Shown: positions 36,801 to 47,400 of the stretch, piece by piece
How positions within the stretch are numbered: position 1 is the stretch's first letter
Layout: each line of letters starts with the position of its first letter
Assembly: GCF_014397005.1 (NCBI RefSeq)
Contig: NZ_JACGWS010000014.1
Coordinates: 62,001-126,000 of the forward strand
Direction of reading: 5' to 3'
Source: Kordia aestuariivivens
GTDB taxonomy: Bacteria; Bacteroidota; Bacteroidia; Flavobacteriales; Flavobacteriaceae
Length of the DNA: 64,000 nucleotides
The notes under the pieces: model-generated
What the model was told of the DNA's origin: nothing
What the model saw: only the letters and a program-made list of their open reading frames with translations
The model's database searches: none
Position numbers and translations under genes: made by a program

Positions 36801-39800
36801 TTTATCTTTGTAAACGGTTCTTAATACCTCATGGCGATTTAGTATTGCATTAATTGATTTTTCTAAAAGCAATTTGTCTACTTTACCTTTTAACCTAATG
36901 ATAATTGGAATGTGATAATTTATACTACCGGCCACTTTATCTAAAAACCATAAACGTTTTTGTGTAAATGATAGTGGGATAAAATCGGGTCTTTCGTATT
37001 TTTTTATCGGACTTAATGTTGATTTATTTAATGTTTTTATTTTAGAAGATAATTCGGCTATTGTAGGAAGATAGAATATATCTTTTACTTGAATTTCACA
37101 ATTAAATTTTAGTTTTATTGCAGAAATTAATTGCATAGCCAATAATGAATGTCCTCCTATTTCAAAGAAATTTTGATGTATTCCAATGTGTTGGTTCCCT
37201 AAAATTTCTGTCCATATATTCATTACATGAGTTTCTGTAATATCTCTTGGCGCAGTTTTTATATTTTCAGCGGTTTCTTTTTTGAGAGGAAGTGGTAATT
37301 TTTGCCTATTTATTTTACCGTTTGGAGTCAGTGGAATTGCTGGAATTTCGCAGATAAATGAAGGAATCATATAATCTGGTAGTTTACTTTTTAGATAGGT
37401 ATAAATTAAGTTTTTAGCAAATCCTTCATTCGGAACAATGTATGCTACTATTTGAGGTGTTGCATTTTGATCTTTTTTAACATCTAAAAATACTTCATCA
37501 ACAAAGTCTGATTGAAGTAATACTGCTTCAATTTCTTTTAACTCAACACGATTTCCTCTAATTTTTATTTGGTGGTCAACTCTACCCACGAACTCAATAT
37601 TTCCATCTGGTAAATAGCGTGCAAGGTCACCTGTTTTATAAAGGATTTTATTTTTATCAAAAGGGCTTGGAACAAATTTTTCTTTACTCTGTTCTATGTT
37701 ATTCAAATAACCAGAAGATACTCCGTAACCACCAATATTTAGTTCTCCAGGCATTCCAATGCCTGCATTATTATTGGACTTGTCTAGAATATATATATCG
37801 GAATTTGTGAAGGGTTTTCCTATTGGAACTTTATGATATGTTTTGTTAATATCTACCAAGTACAATGTTTTACCAATTGTTGTTTCGGAAGGTCCGTAAT
37901 GGTTAATAATAGCTACTTGAGTTGTTTGAGATTTAATTTTATCAATTTCGTTTCCTGTTAATTCTTCACCACCAAAAATTATTAGTTTTTTGGGTATCAA
38001 TGGTTTGTCTGTTTCTAGACTTTTCCAATGAGATGGTGTCATTTTAATACAGTCTATACTATTCTTACTTAAGTAATTGTGTATTGCTATAGGATTCAGT
38101 AGATCATCATACGAGAATAAATGCAGCGTTCCTCCAGATACTAAAGCACCATAAACAATTGTATAAGATAAATCTCCTGCAAATGTTGATAATAAACCAA
38201 ATGTCTCGCAGTTTTTTGTAGTGGTGTTTAAGAAAAATCCTTGGAAATAATCAACTAAATTTTCATGAGATATTTTAACGCCTTTAGGAGTTCCTGTAGA
38301 TCCTGAAGTGTAAATTACATACGCTAACGATTTTCTGGAGATTGTTACATTTAATTCTTGATCATCATATTTACTAGTTGCCTCTATTTTTTTTAGTGAT
38401 ACACATTTAACGGATTCTGTTTTTTCCGATAGCTTTATATTTTTATCTGCAATAATTAGTTTAACATCACTGTTTTGAATAATAAAATTGGTTCTTTCTT
38501 CTGGATATCTTCTGTCTAAAGGCAAATATGCTGCACCACTTTTTAATATACCAATAATAGTCAGCATCATTTCAAGTGGATTGTCTAAGCTAATCGCAAC
38601 AATATCATTTTCTTTAACTCCTTGTTTTGATATGTAATTTGCAATCTGATTCGATTTTAAATCTAATTGATGATAGCTTAGGCTTTCTGTTTGATATACT
38701 AAAGCTTGTTTTGAAGGATGTTTTAAGGTTTTCTCTTTTATTGCTTCTAAAATGGTTTCCTGTGTTGGTACCTGATAAGGATACTTTTTAGGTATAGATA
38801 ATTTGTCTTTATTTAAAGAAGAAATACTAATACTATCTATTTTTTCATCTACATTATCAACAATACTTGCTAAAAGTAATTCGTAATTTTCAAGAAGTTG
38901 TTTTATGGTTTCACGTTTGAATAAATCTGTATTATAAGTTGCTTCAATAAGCATTTCTCCATTAGTTTCAGTAACGCTTAATGTAATATCGTATTTAGTT
39001 GTTTTTTGATTGAAGGATAAAGTATCTATTTGAAGTTCATTCACTTCTTTTAATTCAGCTTGAACATTATTTTGTAAAATAAATACGGTTTGAAACAACG
39101 GTGTTTTTGTAAGGTCTCGGTTTTTAACCACTTTTTGTACAATTTGTTCGAAAGGAACTTTTTGATGTGCTATTGCGCGCAACGTAGTTGTTTTTACTTC
39201 AGAGAGTAATGCTTTAAAAGACAAGTCTCCATCAACATAATTTCTCAGCGGAAGCGTATTTAAAAAGAATCCGATCAGCGGTTCTATTTCTACTTGATCT
39301 CTATTGGCTACCGGGCTACCTACACAGATATCAGGTTGTCCCGAATATTTATATAGTAGAATATTATATGCCGTTAATAACGTTATAAATGGAGTTACTC
39401 CTTCTTTTTTTGAAACTGCATTGATTTTTTTAGTAAGATCAGATGCTATGCTATGATCTATACTTTCTCCCTGTAAACTCTGAGTGGAAGGTCGAGGAAA
39501 ATCTGATGGAAAATTTAAAAAAGAAAGAGCGGACAGTTTATCTTTCCAATACTCAATTTCATTTGCTAGAATGTTTCCATTAATGTACTTCTTTTGCCAT
39601 ATTGCATAATCCACATATTGAACGGGTAGTTTTGGCAAACTAGCCTCTTCATTTTTGATAATAGATTCATAATTTAATACGAGTTCATTCACAAAAATAG
39701 GCATGGACCAACCGTCAAAAGCAATATGATGACCCACAATAATAAGTATGTTTTCATTAGCAGCTTTTTTAAGTAAGGTAGCACGTAATGGATAGTCGCT

Positions 39801-42800
39801 GGATAAATCGAAAGCAGTCCATATTTCTTCATCAATTACATCGCTAAGGTTTTGGTTTTGAGTTGTAATCGTTTTTAATTTCCAATGTTCTTGAGATTCA
39901 ACTTTTTGATAAACAGCTCCTTCTTGTTCATAAAATAAAGTTCTTAACACTTCATGACGTTGCATTATTTTCTTGAAACTGTTTTCCAAGTCAGCCTCAT
40001 TGTAAGTGCCGTTAAGTTTTAAAATAATAGGAATATGATAATTTATACTTCCTTGCAGTTTATCTATAAACCATAAACGTTCTTGAGAGAATGATAATGG
40101 TATATTTTCAGGTCTCTTTTCGGATACAATTTGAGGCAATAAAACTCCTTCTTCTTTTGCATCGATACACTTCGATAATTCTTCTATTGTCGGATGTTCA
40201 AAAATATCATCGATCACTAATTCTGTTTTCAGGTCTTTCCTAACTAAAGAAATGACTCTAACAGCAAGTAAAGAGTGCCCGCCTAGATCAAAGAAATTAG
40301 TGCTAATTCCAACTTTTTCAATGGCTAATACACTTCCCCAAATGTTAGCTAAGACTTTTTGTGTTTTAGTTTTAGGAGCAATGTATTCATTTGCGTTATT
40401 TAAGTGCTCTTCTGTTACTATTGGTAATTTCGTTTTGTCAGTTTTTCCATTTCGAGTTAAAGGAAGCGCTGGAATTTCTATAAAAATCTCAGGAATCATG
40501 TGAATTGGCAACTCCTTTTTTAAAGTTTCTTTTATTTTTTTAACATCAAAAGATTCATTAACAGCTACGTAAGCAATGATTCTCTTTTCATTTTTTAAAA
40601 CTTTAACTTCAACAACAGATTGATTAATTTGATCCTGTTTAGTAAGCGTATTTTCAATGTCTTTGGTATCAATGATTTTCCCTCTTATTTTAACTTGTCT
40701 ATCAATTCTACCTATAAAAATAATATCACCTTCTTCTGTCCATTTTGCATAATCTCCAGTATTATAAAGTGTTTCTTCTTTGTTTAAAGGATTTTTTATA
40801 AATCGTTGGTTTGTTAATTCTTCATTTTTATAATACCCTTTACTTACTCCTATTCCGCCTAAGTATAGAATTCCTGGAATTCCAACAGGTTGTAACTGCA
40901 TGTACTCGTTTAGAATATATGAACGAGAATTGTCCATAGGTTTCCCAATAGGGATTCTGTCTAAGTGTGTTTTAGTAACTTTATAAGTCGTAGAAAAAGT
41001 AGTGTCTTCACAAGGTCCATAACCATGAATTATCTGCATATCAGGGTATTGAGACCTCAACAAATTGAAATGCCTAACCGATTCTATGTCTCCGCCAGAT
41101 AGAAATTGTGTGATTCCTTCAAAAATACTAATATCAGTATCTATTAAATTTTCAAACCAAGAGCTCGTTAAGAACATGGTATTCACCTTATTACTTCTTA
41201 CTATATGTTTAAAAACCTGAGGAGAAAGTAAATCGTTCTTTTTAACTAGAATGATTTTGGATTGATTTAATAAAGCAGCCCAAAACTCCATATTTGTAGT
41301 GTCAAAAGCAACAGACACCGTTGACAAAATTGTTGTGTTGCTATTTAATTCCATATAAGAACATGGTTTAGAAAAACCAACTATGTTTTTATGGGTAAGC
41401 ATTACTCCTTTGGGCATTCCAGTTGATCCAGAAGTAAACATAACATGAACTAATTGATCTGGTGTAATTTCAATAGCAGGATTGCTCTTTTTATAATTGC
41501 CAGTGGTTGTTATAAAATCCTCCAGAATAGCATCGTTAATTGTTATTCGACAATTTGTAAAAGATGTTAAGTACTGTACTTTTTCTTCCGGATAATTAGG
41601 ATCAATTGGAACATACGCAGCGCCAATTTTTAAAGTTCCTAATAATACAGGAATTAACCATTCCGATTTTTCTAACAAAATACCAACCAATTCATTTTTT
41701 TTAATTTTATACTTTGAAAGTAAAAAGTCTGAGAATTGATTTGCCCTAATATTTAGTTCATTATAAGAAACATTTATTGGAGTAAAACTTTTTTCTAATG
41801 AGTTTGAATATGGTGTCTTTAAGTTAAAAACAAACGCTATTTCGTTTGGAGTAGCTTTGCTTTGTTTTTCAAATAAAGAGACAACGGTTTCGTCTTTAGG
41901 ATACGCTACAGTACTATTATTATATTCATGTAATAATAGATTTTTTTCGTTTTCTGAAATAAATACAATCGCGCCTAGCTCTTTTTCTGGTTCATTGATT
42001 GCAGCAGTCAGAAACATTTCTAAGTGATTCATTAAGTTATGGATAACACTTTCTTTAAAAATATCAGTGTTATACTCAATGTCAAGCAATAAAGTATCTT
42101 CTTGTTCAATAAACGAGAAGGTAAGATCAAATTTACTTACTTTAGAATCTATAGTATCATAGCTGTTAACACTTGTATCTTCGGTTTTTGTAGTATCCAT
42201 AACCGTCTCTTGATTATGTATAACTGCCATGATATCAAATAATGGAGATCTACTCGTATCGCGATCAACATTAATTTTATTTACTAAACGATCAAACGGA
42301 TAATTTTGATTTGAATAGGCATCAAATAATTCTTTTTCTTGAATTTTTAATAATTGATTAAACGTTATGTCTTTTTCAAATTTTGTTCTTATTGCTAATG
42401 TATTTATATAAAGACCTATTTGATTTTTTAAATCGGGATGCTCTCTTCCTGAAGATGGAATCCCGATAATAATGTCATTTTGGTTAGTATATCTATAAAG
42501 CAATCCATTAATCCCTGCCATTAAAGTTGTAAAGAGTGTGGTAGCATTCTCTTTAGAAAAGGACTTTATTTTTTTGGTGGTTTCAACAGAGAAAAAATCC
42601 ACGATACTTTTTCCATTAAATGTTTTCTTAATAGGCCTTTTTTGACTTGTTGGGATGTTTATAATAGGAAGTTCTCCTGAGAATTTGTGCAACCAAAAAG
42701 ATTCTTCATCCTTCAGATCCGTTATTTTTTTATGAATCCAATCCGTATAATCTTTATATTGAATTGTTAAAGGTTGAAGGTCAATAGCAGCATTATTTAG

Positions 42801-43463
42801 AAGGCAACTATAGACATACGTTATTTCTTTAATTAGTATTTCCATAGACCATCCATCACTTATAATATGATGCATGCTAAAAGATAAAATATGTGTTTCT
42901 TTAGAAACTTTTAGCAGACTTGCTCTTAAAAGTGGGCCTTCCGTTAGTTCAAACGGTGTATTTATTTCTGTAGTAAGAATTTGTGCCTTTTCCGATTCAA
43001 CATCCTTAACATCAGATATATTGTATGTATTAATGTTAAAGTTAATTTCACTAAAAGGGATGATGTGCTGCCTTACTTCATTATTTTTATCTTCTTTAAA
43101 GAAAGTTCGTAAACTCTCATGCCTTTCTATAATTATATTGAATGCTTTGGTTAAAAGATCTATTCGTAGTTTTCCATTAAATTCAAGTAAGGAGTTAATT
43201 GTGTATGCTGTATTTCCTCCTTCAAATTTTGACAATACCCAAAATCGTTCTTGAGCAGGAGTTAATGCATAAGATTCTTTAACTTCTGTATTGTCAATAC
43301 TAGCTTGATGCATTGCTAATATTGCTTCTTTATGCTTTTTTATGTCATTTAATATCTCCTCATTAAGTACACCTTTAGATGCAGAAATATGTAGATTATT
43401 ATCTACAATGTCAATGGTTATACCCTTTGAGTTAATTTCTTTAATAAATTTAAAAGTATCCAT
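33807..43463 (-). CDS. Trimodular NRPS with a degenerate third A domain, TubC-C-A-T-C-A-T-C-A*-T
   Basis: 3218 aa. TubC docking 1-52; C1 (HHIISDG near 201), A1 (TSGSTGMPKG near 679), T1 (GGHSLLA near 1063); C2 (HHIAFDG near 1248), A2 (TSGSTGTPKG near 1721), T2 (GGHSLLA near 2104); C3 (HHIAFDG near 2291), A3, T3 (GGRSLLV near 3161). Codes: A1 D-T-M-F-L-G-G-T-F-K (aliphatic, Val/Ile-like); A2 D-L-T-K-I-G-H-I-G-K (aspartate type). A3 has lost its ATP-binding loop (YNWKKGKPHG where YTSGSTGKPKG is expected, near 2769), has YGHTE for YGPTE, and has NGNVHRK for NGKxDRK near 3106, so the catalytic A10 lysine is gone. The A3 domain should not adenylate. C-terminus YEILDI is an acidic-aliphatic tail. 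Confidence 0.95.
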   Translation of the reverse strand: MDTFKFIKEINSKGITIDIVDNNLHISASKGVLNEEILNDIKKHKEAILAMHQASIDNTEVKESYALTPAQERFWVLSKFEGGNTAYTINSLLEFNGKLRIDLLTKAFNIIIERHESLRTFFKEDKNNEVRQHIIPFSEINFNINTYNISDVKDVESEKAQILTTEINTPFELTEGPLLRASLLKVSKETHILSFSMHHIISDGWSMEILIKEITYVYSCLLNNAAIDLQPLTIQYKDYTDWIHKKITDLKDEESFWLHKFSGELPIINIPTSQKRPIKKTFNGKSIVDFFSVETTKKIKSFSKENATTLFTTLMAGINGLLYRYTNQNDIIIGIPSSGREHPDLKNQIGLYINTLAIRTKFEKDITFNQLLKIQEKELFDAYSNQNYPFDRLVNKINVDRDTSRSPLFDIMAVIHNQETVMDTTKTEDTSVNSYDTIDSKVSKFDLTFSFIEQEDTLLLDIEYNTDIFKESVIHNLMNHLEMFLTAAINEPEKELGAIVFISENEKNLLLHEYNNSTVAYPKDETVVSLFEKQSKATPNEIAFVFNLKTPYSNSLEKSFTPINVSYNELNIRANQFSDFLLSKYKIKKNELVGILLEKSEWLIPVLLGTLKIGAAYVPIDPNYPEEKVQYLTSFTNCRITINDAILEDFITTTGNYKKSNPAIEITPDQLVHVMFTSGSTGMPKGVMLTHKNIVGFSKPCSYMELNSNTTILSTVSVAFDTTNMEFWAALLNQSKIILVKKNDLLSPQVFKHIVRSNKVNTMFLTSSWFENLIDTDISIFEGITQFLSGGDIESVRHFNLLRSQYPDMQIIHGYGPCEDTTFSTTYKVTKTHLDRIPIGKPMDNSRSYILNEYMQLQPVGIPGILYLGGIGVSKGYYKNEELTNQRFIKNPLNKEETLYNTGDYAKWTEEGDIIFIGRIDRQVKIRGKIIDTKDIENTLTKQDQINQSVVEVKVLKNEKRIIAYVAVNESFDVKKIKETLKKELPIHMIPEIFIEIPALPLTRNGKTDKTKLPIVTEEHLNNANEYIAPKTKTQKVLANIWGSVLAIEKVGISTNFFDLGGHSLLAVRVISLVRKDLKTELVIDDIFEHPTIEELSKCIDAKEEGVLLPQIVSEKRPENIPLSFSQERLWFIDKLQGSINYHIPIILKLNGTYNEADLENSFKKIMQRHEVLRTLFYEQEGAVYQKVESQEHWKLKTITTQNQNLSDVIDEEIWTAFDLSSDYPLRATLLKKAANENILIIVGHHIAFDGWSMPIFVNELVLNYESIIKNEEASLPKLPVQYVDYAIWQKKYINGNILANEIEYWKDKLSALSFLNFPSDFPRPSTQSLQGESIDHSIASDLTKKINAVSKKEGVTPFITLLTAYNILLYKYSGQPDICVGSPVANRDQVEIEPLIGFFLNTLPLRNYVDGDLSFKALLSEVKTTTLRAIAHQKVPFEQIVQKVVKNRDLTKTPLFQTVFILQNNVQAELKEVNELQIDTLSFNQKTTKYDITLSVTETNGEMLIEATYNTDLFKRETIKQLLENYELLLASIVDNVDEKIDSISISSLNKDKLSIPKKYPYQVPTQETILEAIKEKTLKHPSKQALVYQTESLSYHQLDLKSNQIANYISKQGVKENDIVAISLDNPLEMMLTIIGILKSGAAYLPLDRRYPEERTNFIIQNSDVKLIIADKNIKLSEKTESVKCVSLKKIEATSKYDDQELNVTISRKSLAYVIYTSGSTGTPKGVKISHENLVDYFQGFFLNTTTKNCETFGLLSTFAGDLSYTIVYGALVSGGTLHLFSYDDLLNPIAIHNYLSKNSIDCIKMTPSHWKSLETDKPLIPKKLIIFGGEELTGNEIDKIKSQTTQVAIINHYGPSETTIGKTLYLVDINKTYHKVPIGKPFTNSDIYILDKSNNNAGIGMPGELNIGGYGVSSGYLNNIEQSKEKFVPSPFDKNKILYKTGDLARYLPDGNIEFVGRVDHQIKIRGNRVELKEIEAVLLQSDFVDEVFLDVKKDQNATPQIVAYIVPNEGFAKNLIYTYLKSKLPDYMIPSFICEIPAIPLTPNGKINRQKLPLPLKKETAENIKTAPRDITETHVMNIWTEILGNQHIGIHQNFFEIGGHSLLAMQLISAIKLKFNCEIQVKDIFYLPTIAELSSKIKTLNKSTLSPIKKYERPDFIPLSFTQKRLWFLDKVAGSINYHIPIIIRLKGKVDKLLLEKSINAILNRHEVLRTVYKDKDGLPYQKVLEKDTWKLAHTRLSNSSSSMTELIQNQVNTPFKLAEEHPLRGLLIHTPSDEYVLSIIIHHIAFDGWSRSIFINELVQIFNTLKKGEQLNFEALPIQYADFSIWENEQFENGKLAERLEYWKRKLESAASLDLFLDYPRGETQSQKGKLYQFYLDETLSEKLEEQAKKHDASLFMLLIAIFKILLYKYSGQTDISIGTAIANRTAKEVEPLIGFFANTIVLRNNLDLNIPFAEFLKNVKETTLEAYENQDVPFEKIVSEVADKQVTNRNPLFDVGFTLQNNPVAKNTELTDLSLLEEDYEHDSAKVDLTVGVIRVGKELNVDFEYCSDLFNEETIKKMANHFKALLSIFTADPNKLIGNSSILEASDKNEILSRYNTLEINLDKNETILDIFRNQAKLNPNQAAIIVLDKQLITYKELDEKSNQFAHYLAHKGVKKGDMIPLLLENSFSMMVGIIGILKLGAVYIPLSISNSKHLTVAILENANSNLVISETKFDDLFEQNAAYKIIFIDSDAEKLSTFPIANTSVSILPEDASHIMYNWKKGKPHGVISTHKALYSLLNTMHDNYPLESSDRMLLKGDPAVDTTVYELFGWILPGSSLVIPASQKDLDVPSFLNLVRDTNITHLHVSTWYLSFLMSYLRTIIEDSHLSKLKHVVLSDTNLAPDFIKLYKQLGLKAKLISLYGHTETLMHSSHNLHDFSNESVKSNSIGKPFQGNNFYILDSNLALVPDGTVGYLYTSGTQLTDGYLNNSEFTSEKFITNPYGDENHKLLYKTGDLARWSASDAIELVGREDLKVKYRDYRIDLDDIAFALKNHNSIADASVFIKKDEKNSDSLMACILAKETFDEESIKSYLNDIMPAYMIPTSFVEVEEFPMDTNGNVHRKVLQQRVNNYVLNKEYIAPSTTLEKTLVAIWEELLEVEQVGITDDFFDLGGRSLLVISVISKIEEKLNIQLPFLTLFNYTTIKSLANYIQLSSSEPEDAESEYEILDI

Positions 43464-43551
43464 AGAATAATTTTGTATTAATTTTTGTCGTTTTATTGGA
43501 AGTAGGAAAAACTAGATATGTTGGAGTTTGGTATCTAAAAAGTATGATATA

Positions 43552-44418
43552 TTATGTCCAATAGACAACTCTATTTTGAGAAGAACGTCCCAAAAAACGT
43601 CCTATGGTAATTCTACTATCTTTTTGTTTTTTTTCTACTGCGTGAATGTAATTTGCATTGATAAAATACAAATCTCCTGGTTGCGTTTCTAGATGCAAAC
43701 AATCGATGTCTTTTATTGCTGAAAACGGATAAGGATAGCCCGTAAGCTCTATACCTAGTTCTTTTTTACAAGCTTCATCGGGGAAAAGATTCCACAGTAA
43801 TAAATTTGCGTTTTCAGTATTTTCTACACATAAGTTACAAGCTACTACATGCTTAACAGTGCTTATTTCAAAATTATCTCTTTTCGCAAAATGCAATTGT
43901 GCTAAATCTTCATGTGCATTTAATGCAAATTTTTCTTCTTTCTTATCTTTCCACAACCTCGCAGTAAACATATTACAATAGTTTCCTTTATGATATGCGG
44001 GACCAAAGTGTGTATCTTTTTGCAATAAATATTCTCTGAAAGAAGTTTCTAACATGAAGTCATTTAAGTCATCATAATCATAAATACTATCTACAAGATT
44101 ATTAACAGCTTCTTTTGTCTGAATACATTCATCAAAAAATGCTCTCGTTTCTTTGTGGAATTGGGTTGCACCAATTTGAGAAACTTCAACAAAATCATCT
44201 GAAGCCCTGTTTCCGCCGTTGGTTTTCTCTATAATTTCATGAAATTTGTTCTTGAGTTTTTCGCAACTATCATGACCTATATAGTTTCTCACAATGTATA
44301 CTGGGGCACTATCTTCTTTCCCGAGAAACATATCATTGATGATATCTAAATTTGGGATATGTGTATCTTCAAAAATTTTGAAGTTATCTTTTGGATATGA
44401 TTTTCCTATTAATTTCAT
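43552..44418 (-). CDS. 2-oxoglutarate/Fe(II) oxygenase (PHD-like)
   Basis: 288 aa. The facial triad is visible as His169-x-Asp171 (NAHEDLAQ) and His259 (NANYIHAVE), with Arg269 or Arg274 available for the 2-oxoglutarate carboxylate (SRITIGRF). The intact Asp means a hydroxylase/desaturase rather than a halogenase, which has Gly or Ala there. No signal peptide. The gene starts 6 nt after the end of the Val-type NRPS and ends 88 nt before the trimodular NRPS, so it is inside the NRPS operon and probably oxidises a carrier-bound residue or free amino acid. I do not recognise a characterised close relative, so the substrate is unknown. Confidence 0.8.
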   Translation of the reverse strand: MKLIGKSYPKDNFKIFEDTHIPNLDIINDMFLGKEDSAPVYIVRNYIGHDSCEKLKNKFHEIIEKTNGGNRASDDFVEVSQIGATQFHKETRAFFDECIQTKEAVNNLVDSIYDYDDLNDFMLETSFREYLLQKDTHFGPAYHKGNYCNMFTARLWKDKKEEKFALNAHEDLAQLHFAKRDNFEISTVKHVVACNLCVENTENANLLLWNLFPDEACKKELGIELTGYPYPFSAIKDIDCLHLETQPGDLYFINANYIHAVEKKQKDSRITIGRFLGRSSQNRVVYWT

Positions 44419-44424
44419 TTTGAA

Positions 44425-47400
44425 CTATATTATTACATTTTCAATGTTATTATCCTTTTCTGTGCTTTTAAAAAAACTCACATATTGCCCTATGTCAATA
44501 ATTGTAGGAGTTTGATAGAGGTAATCCACTTTAATGTCAACATTAAAATGTTCCTTTATTTTGTTCATTAATACAATCATTTTCAAGCTATGTCCTCCTA
44601 GTTGAAAAAAGTTATCGTTTATGCTTATTTTTTCTTTGCCTAATATTTCCTGCCATATTTGAACCAATTTTTCTTCTACTTCGTTTGTTGGTTTTGTATA
44701 TTCTTTTTTACTGTTTAAATCTTCAATGTTAACGACTGGTAAGGCTTGTTTATCTACTTTTCCATTAGGAGTTAATGGTATATTTTCTAGTTGCACATAG
44801 TATTGCGGAACCATATAATAAGGAAGTATTTTTTGTAGAAATATTTTTAACTCGTCATTATTAACAACCTCATTAGCAATAAAATAAGAAATTAAAGCAT
44901 CTTCACCTTCCAATTTATCAACAACTACAATAGCTTGCTGTATACCAGTATATTTTAATAAAGTTTGTTCTATTTCTTCAAGTTCAATTCTATATCCTCT
45001 AAGCTTTACTTGATGATCTTTTCTACCTTTGAATTCAATATTTCCGCTAGGCAGCCATCTTCCAAAATCACCTGATTTATACATTTTTTCGCCTTCTGTA
45101 AAAGGATTCGGTACAAACTTTTCTTTCGTTAGTTTTTCTTTGTTTAAATACCCTTTTGCGACACCTGCTCCAGATAAATATATTTCCCCAATAACTCCAA
45201 TTGGAACGGGATTTTGAGAAGCGTCTAAAATGCATGCAGACGAATTAGGTATAGGCTTTCCAATTGGAATGCTCGTATACGACTTTGATGTTATAGTATA
45301 CGTGGTAGAAAACGTCGTGTTTTCAGTAGGACCATAACCATTAATTACTTTTATATTCGGGGCTTTCTCATAGAGTTTCTTTACATGATTTGCCGATACA
45401 ATATCACCACCAACAATTACTTGAGTAATATTTTCAAATATTTCAAAATGATTGTTATTGATTAAAGTATTGAACCAAGGTGATGTCATCCAAAAACAAT
45501 TGACAGCATTTTTTGAGATCATTTCATGCAACATCTTAGGGTTCAGTAAATTGTTGGTTTTTTCAATAACTAAGGTCGCTCCATTAAGTAGCGCTCCATA
45601 AATTTCTATGATTGAAGCATCAAAAGAGACCGAAGAAGTACTTAGTAGAATATCGTCATTTTTTAATTTAAAAAAATCGCCAGGCTTTATAAGACTTACT
45701 ATATTTCTGTGTGTTACCATGATTCCTTTAGGGTTCCCTGTTGATCCTGATGTATATAATACACACGCCAAATTAGTAGGCGCTACCGAAATTATTACTG
45801 GTGTAATAGGCAATGAGATTCCTTCTGTGCTCTTTAAAAAATCTTCATCAATCGTAACTAAGCAATTGGTATCTTTTTCTATATATTCAATTCTTGTCTC
45901 AGGGTAATTCACATCTATGGGAACATAACTTGCACCTGTTTTAAGCACAGCCAATAAGGATACAATTAATCTTTTATCACGCGCTAGCTTCACTCCTATT
46001 AAATCATCATTTTTTATGGTGTATGTATTATATAGATAGTGTGCTAGTTGATTAGATTGTTCATCCAGTTCTTTATACGTTATTTTTTCATCACCAGATA
46101 TTAGTGCAATACTATTTGGTGTATTTTTTACTTGTTCATTGAACAAATCGATAACAGTTTTATCTTTTGGATATGAGCATTTTGTATCATTAAACGTATA
46201 TAAGACTCTGTTCCTTTCTTGGTCCTCTAAATAATCTATTGCATTGATTTTTTCGTCAGGAGAAGCGATTACTTTTTTTAGCAATTGTTTGTAATGTGTA
46301 ATAAGCCTTTTTATAAAACTCTCATCATATATGTCTGTATTGTATACAAAATCTAAATAAAGAAGTCCTCCAATTTCTTCAAACTTAATTTCTAAATCAA
46401 ACTTTGAAAAACACGTCCCTTGATCTGTGATTATATGCTCTAAATTGTCGGTTGATTCAATGCTACTTTTATTAGTTCCAATATTTTGAAAAGCTAAGAT
46501 CACATCAAAAAGCATATTTCTTCCTGGGTTATGGGGAAGGTTTAGGTCTTCAACTAATTTGTCAAAAGGATACGCTTGGTTGTCATAAGCTTTCAATGTT
46601 GTTGTTTTTACATTTTCATAGAAATCTAAAAAACGATCATTCGGATCAATTTTGCTTCTTAATGCTAACGTGTTTACATAAAAACCTATCTGATTTTCTA
46701 AATCTGGATGATCTCTACCAGCTATAGGAGCACCTATTATGATATCTTCTTGCAACGTATATTTATAAAACAATACATACCATATAGATAACAAGCTCAT
46801 AAATACACTTCCACCATTTTCTTTACTAAAAGCAACTAAATTGCTTGTTGTTTCTTTTGAAAAAGAAGTATGCAACCGATGTCCTTGATATGATTTTATT
46901 TTAGGTCTTAACTTAGAAGTAGGAAGTGATAATGTTGGAGTTTCATCTGAAAGCGTATTCAACCAATAGGCTTTAGATTGTTTTAATTCTTCTGTTTGTA
47001 ATCTATATAATTGCCAAGCAGCATAGTCTTTATATTGAATTTTAAGTTTTGGCAACTCAACGTCAGTATTCAGTTTAAAAGCGTTGTAAAAGGCTTGCAC
47101 GTCTTGGTGTATGATATTCATTGACCAACCATCACTAATGATATGATGCATGTTGTAGTAAAAAATAAGTGTGTTTTTTGCCGTATGTAACAATGCTCCT
47201 CTTAGTAATGGGCCTTTTTCTAAGTCAAAAGGTTGGTACGAATCGTTTTCGATGTACGATTGTGCCAACGCTTCTGGATTTGATTTATTTCTAAAATCGT
47301 AATATTCTAAATTAAAATCTAATCCCTCTTTTGATAAAATATATTGTCGTACCTCGCCTGCACTGTTGGTTTTAAAAACTGTTCGCAAAATTTCATGTCT

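Noticed and set aside
43552-44418. 2OG-dependent halogenase
   Set aside because: The HxD motif is complete (His169, Asp171); halogenases have Gly or Ala at the acidic position.
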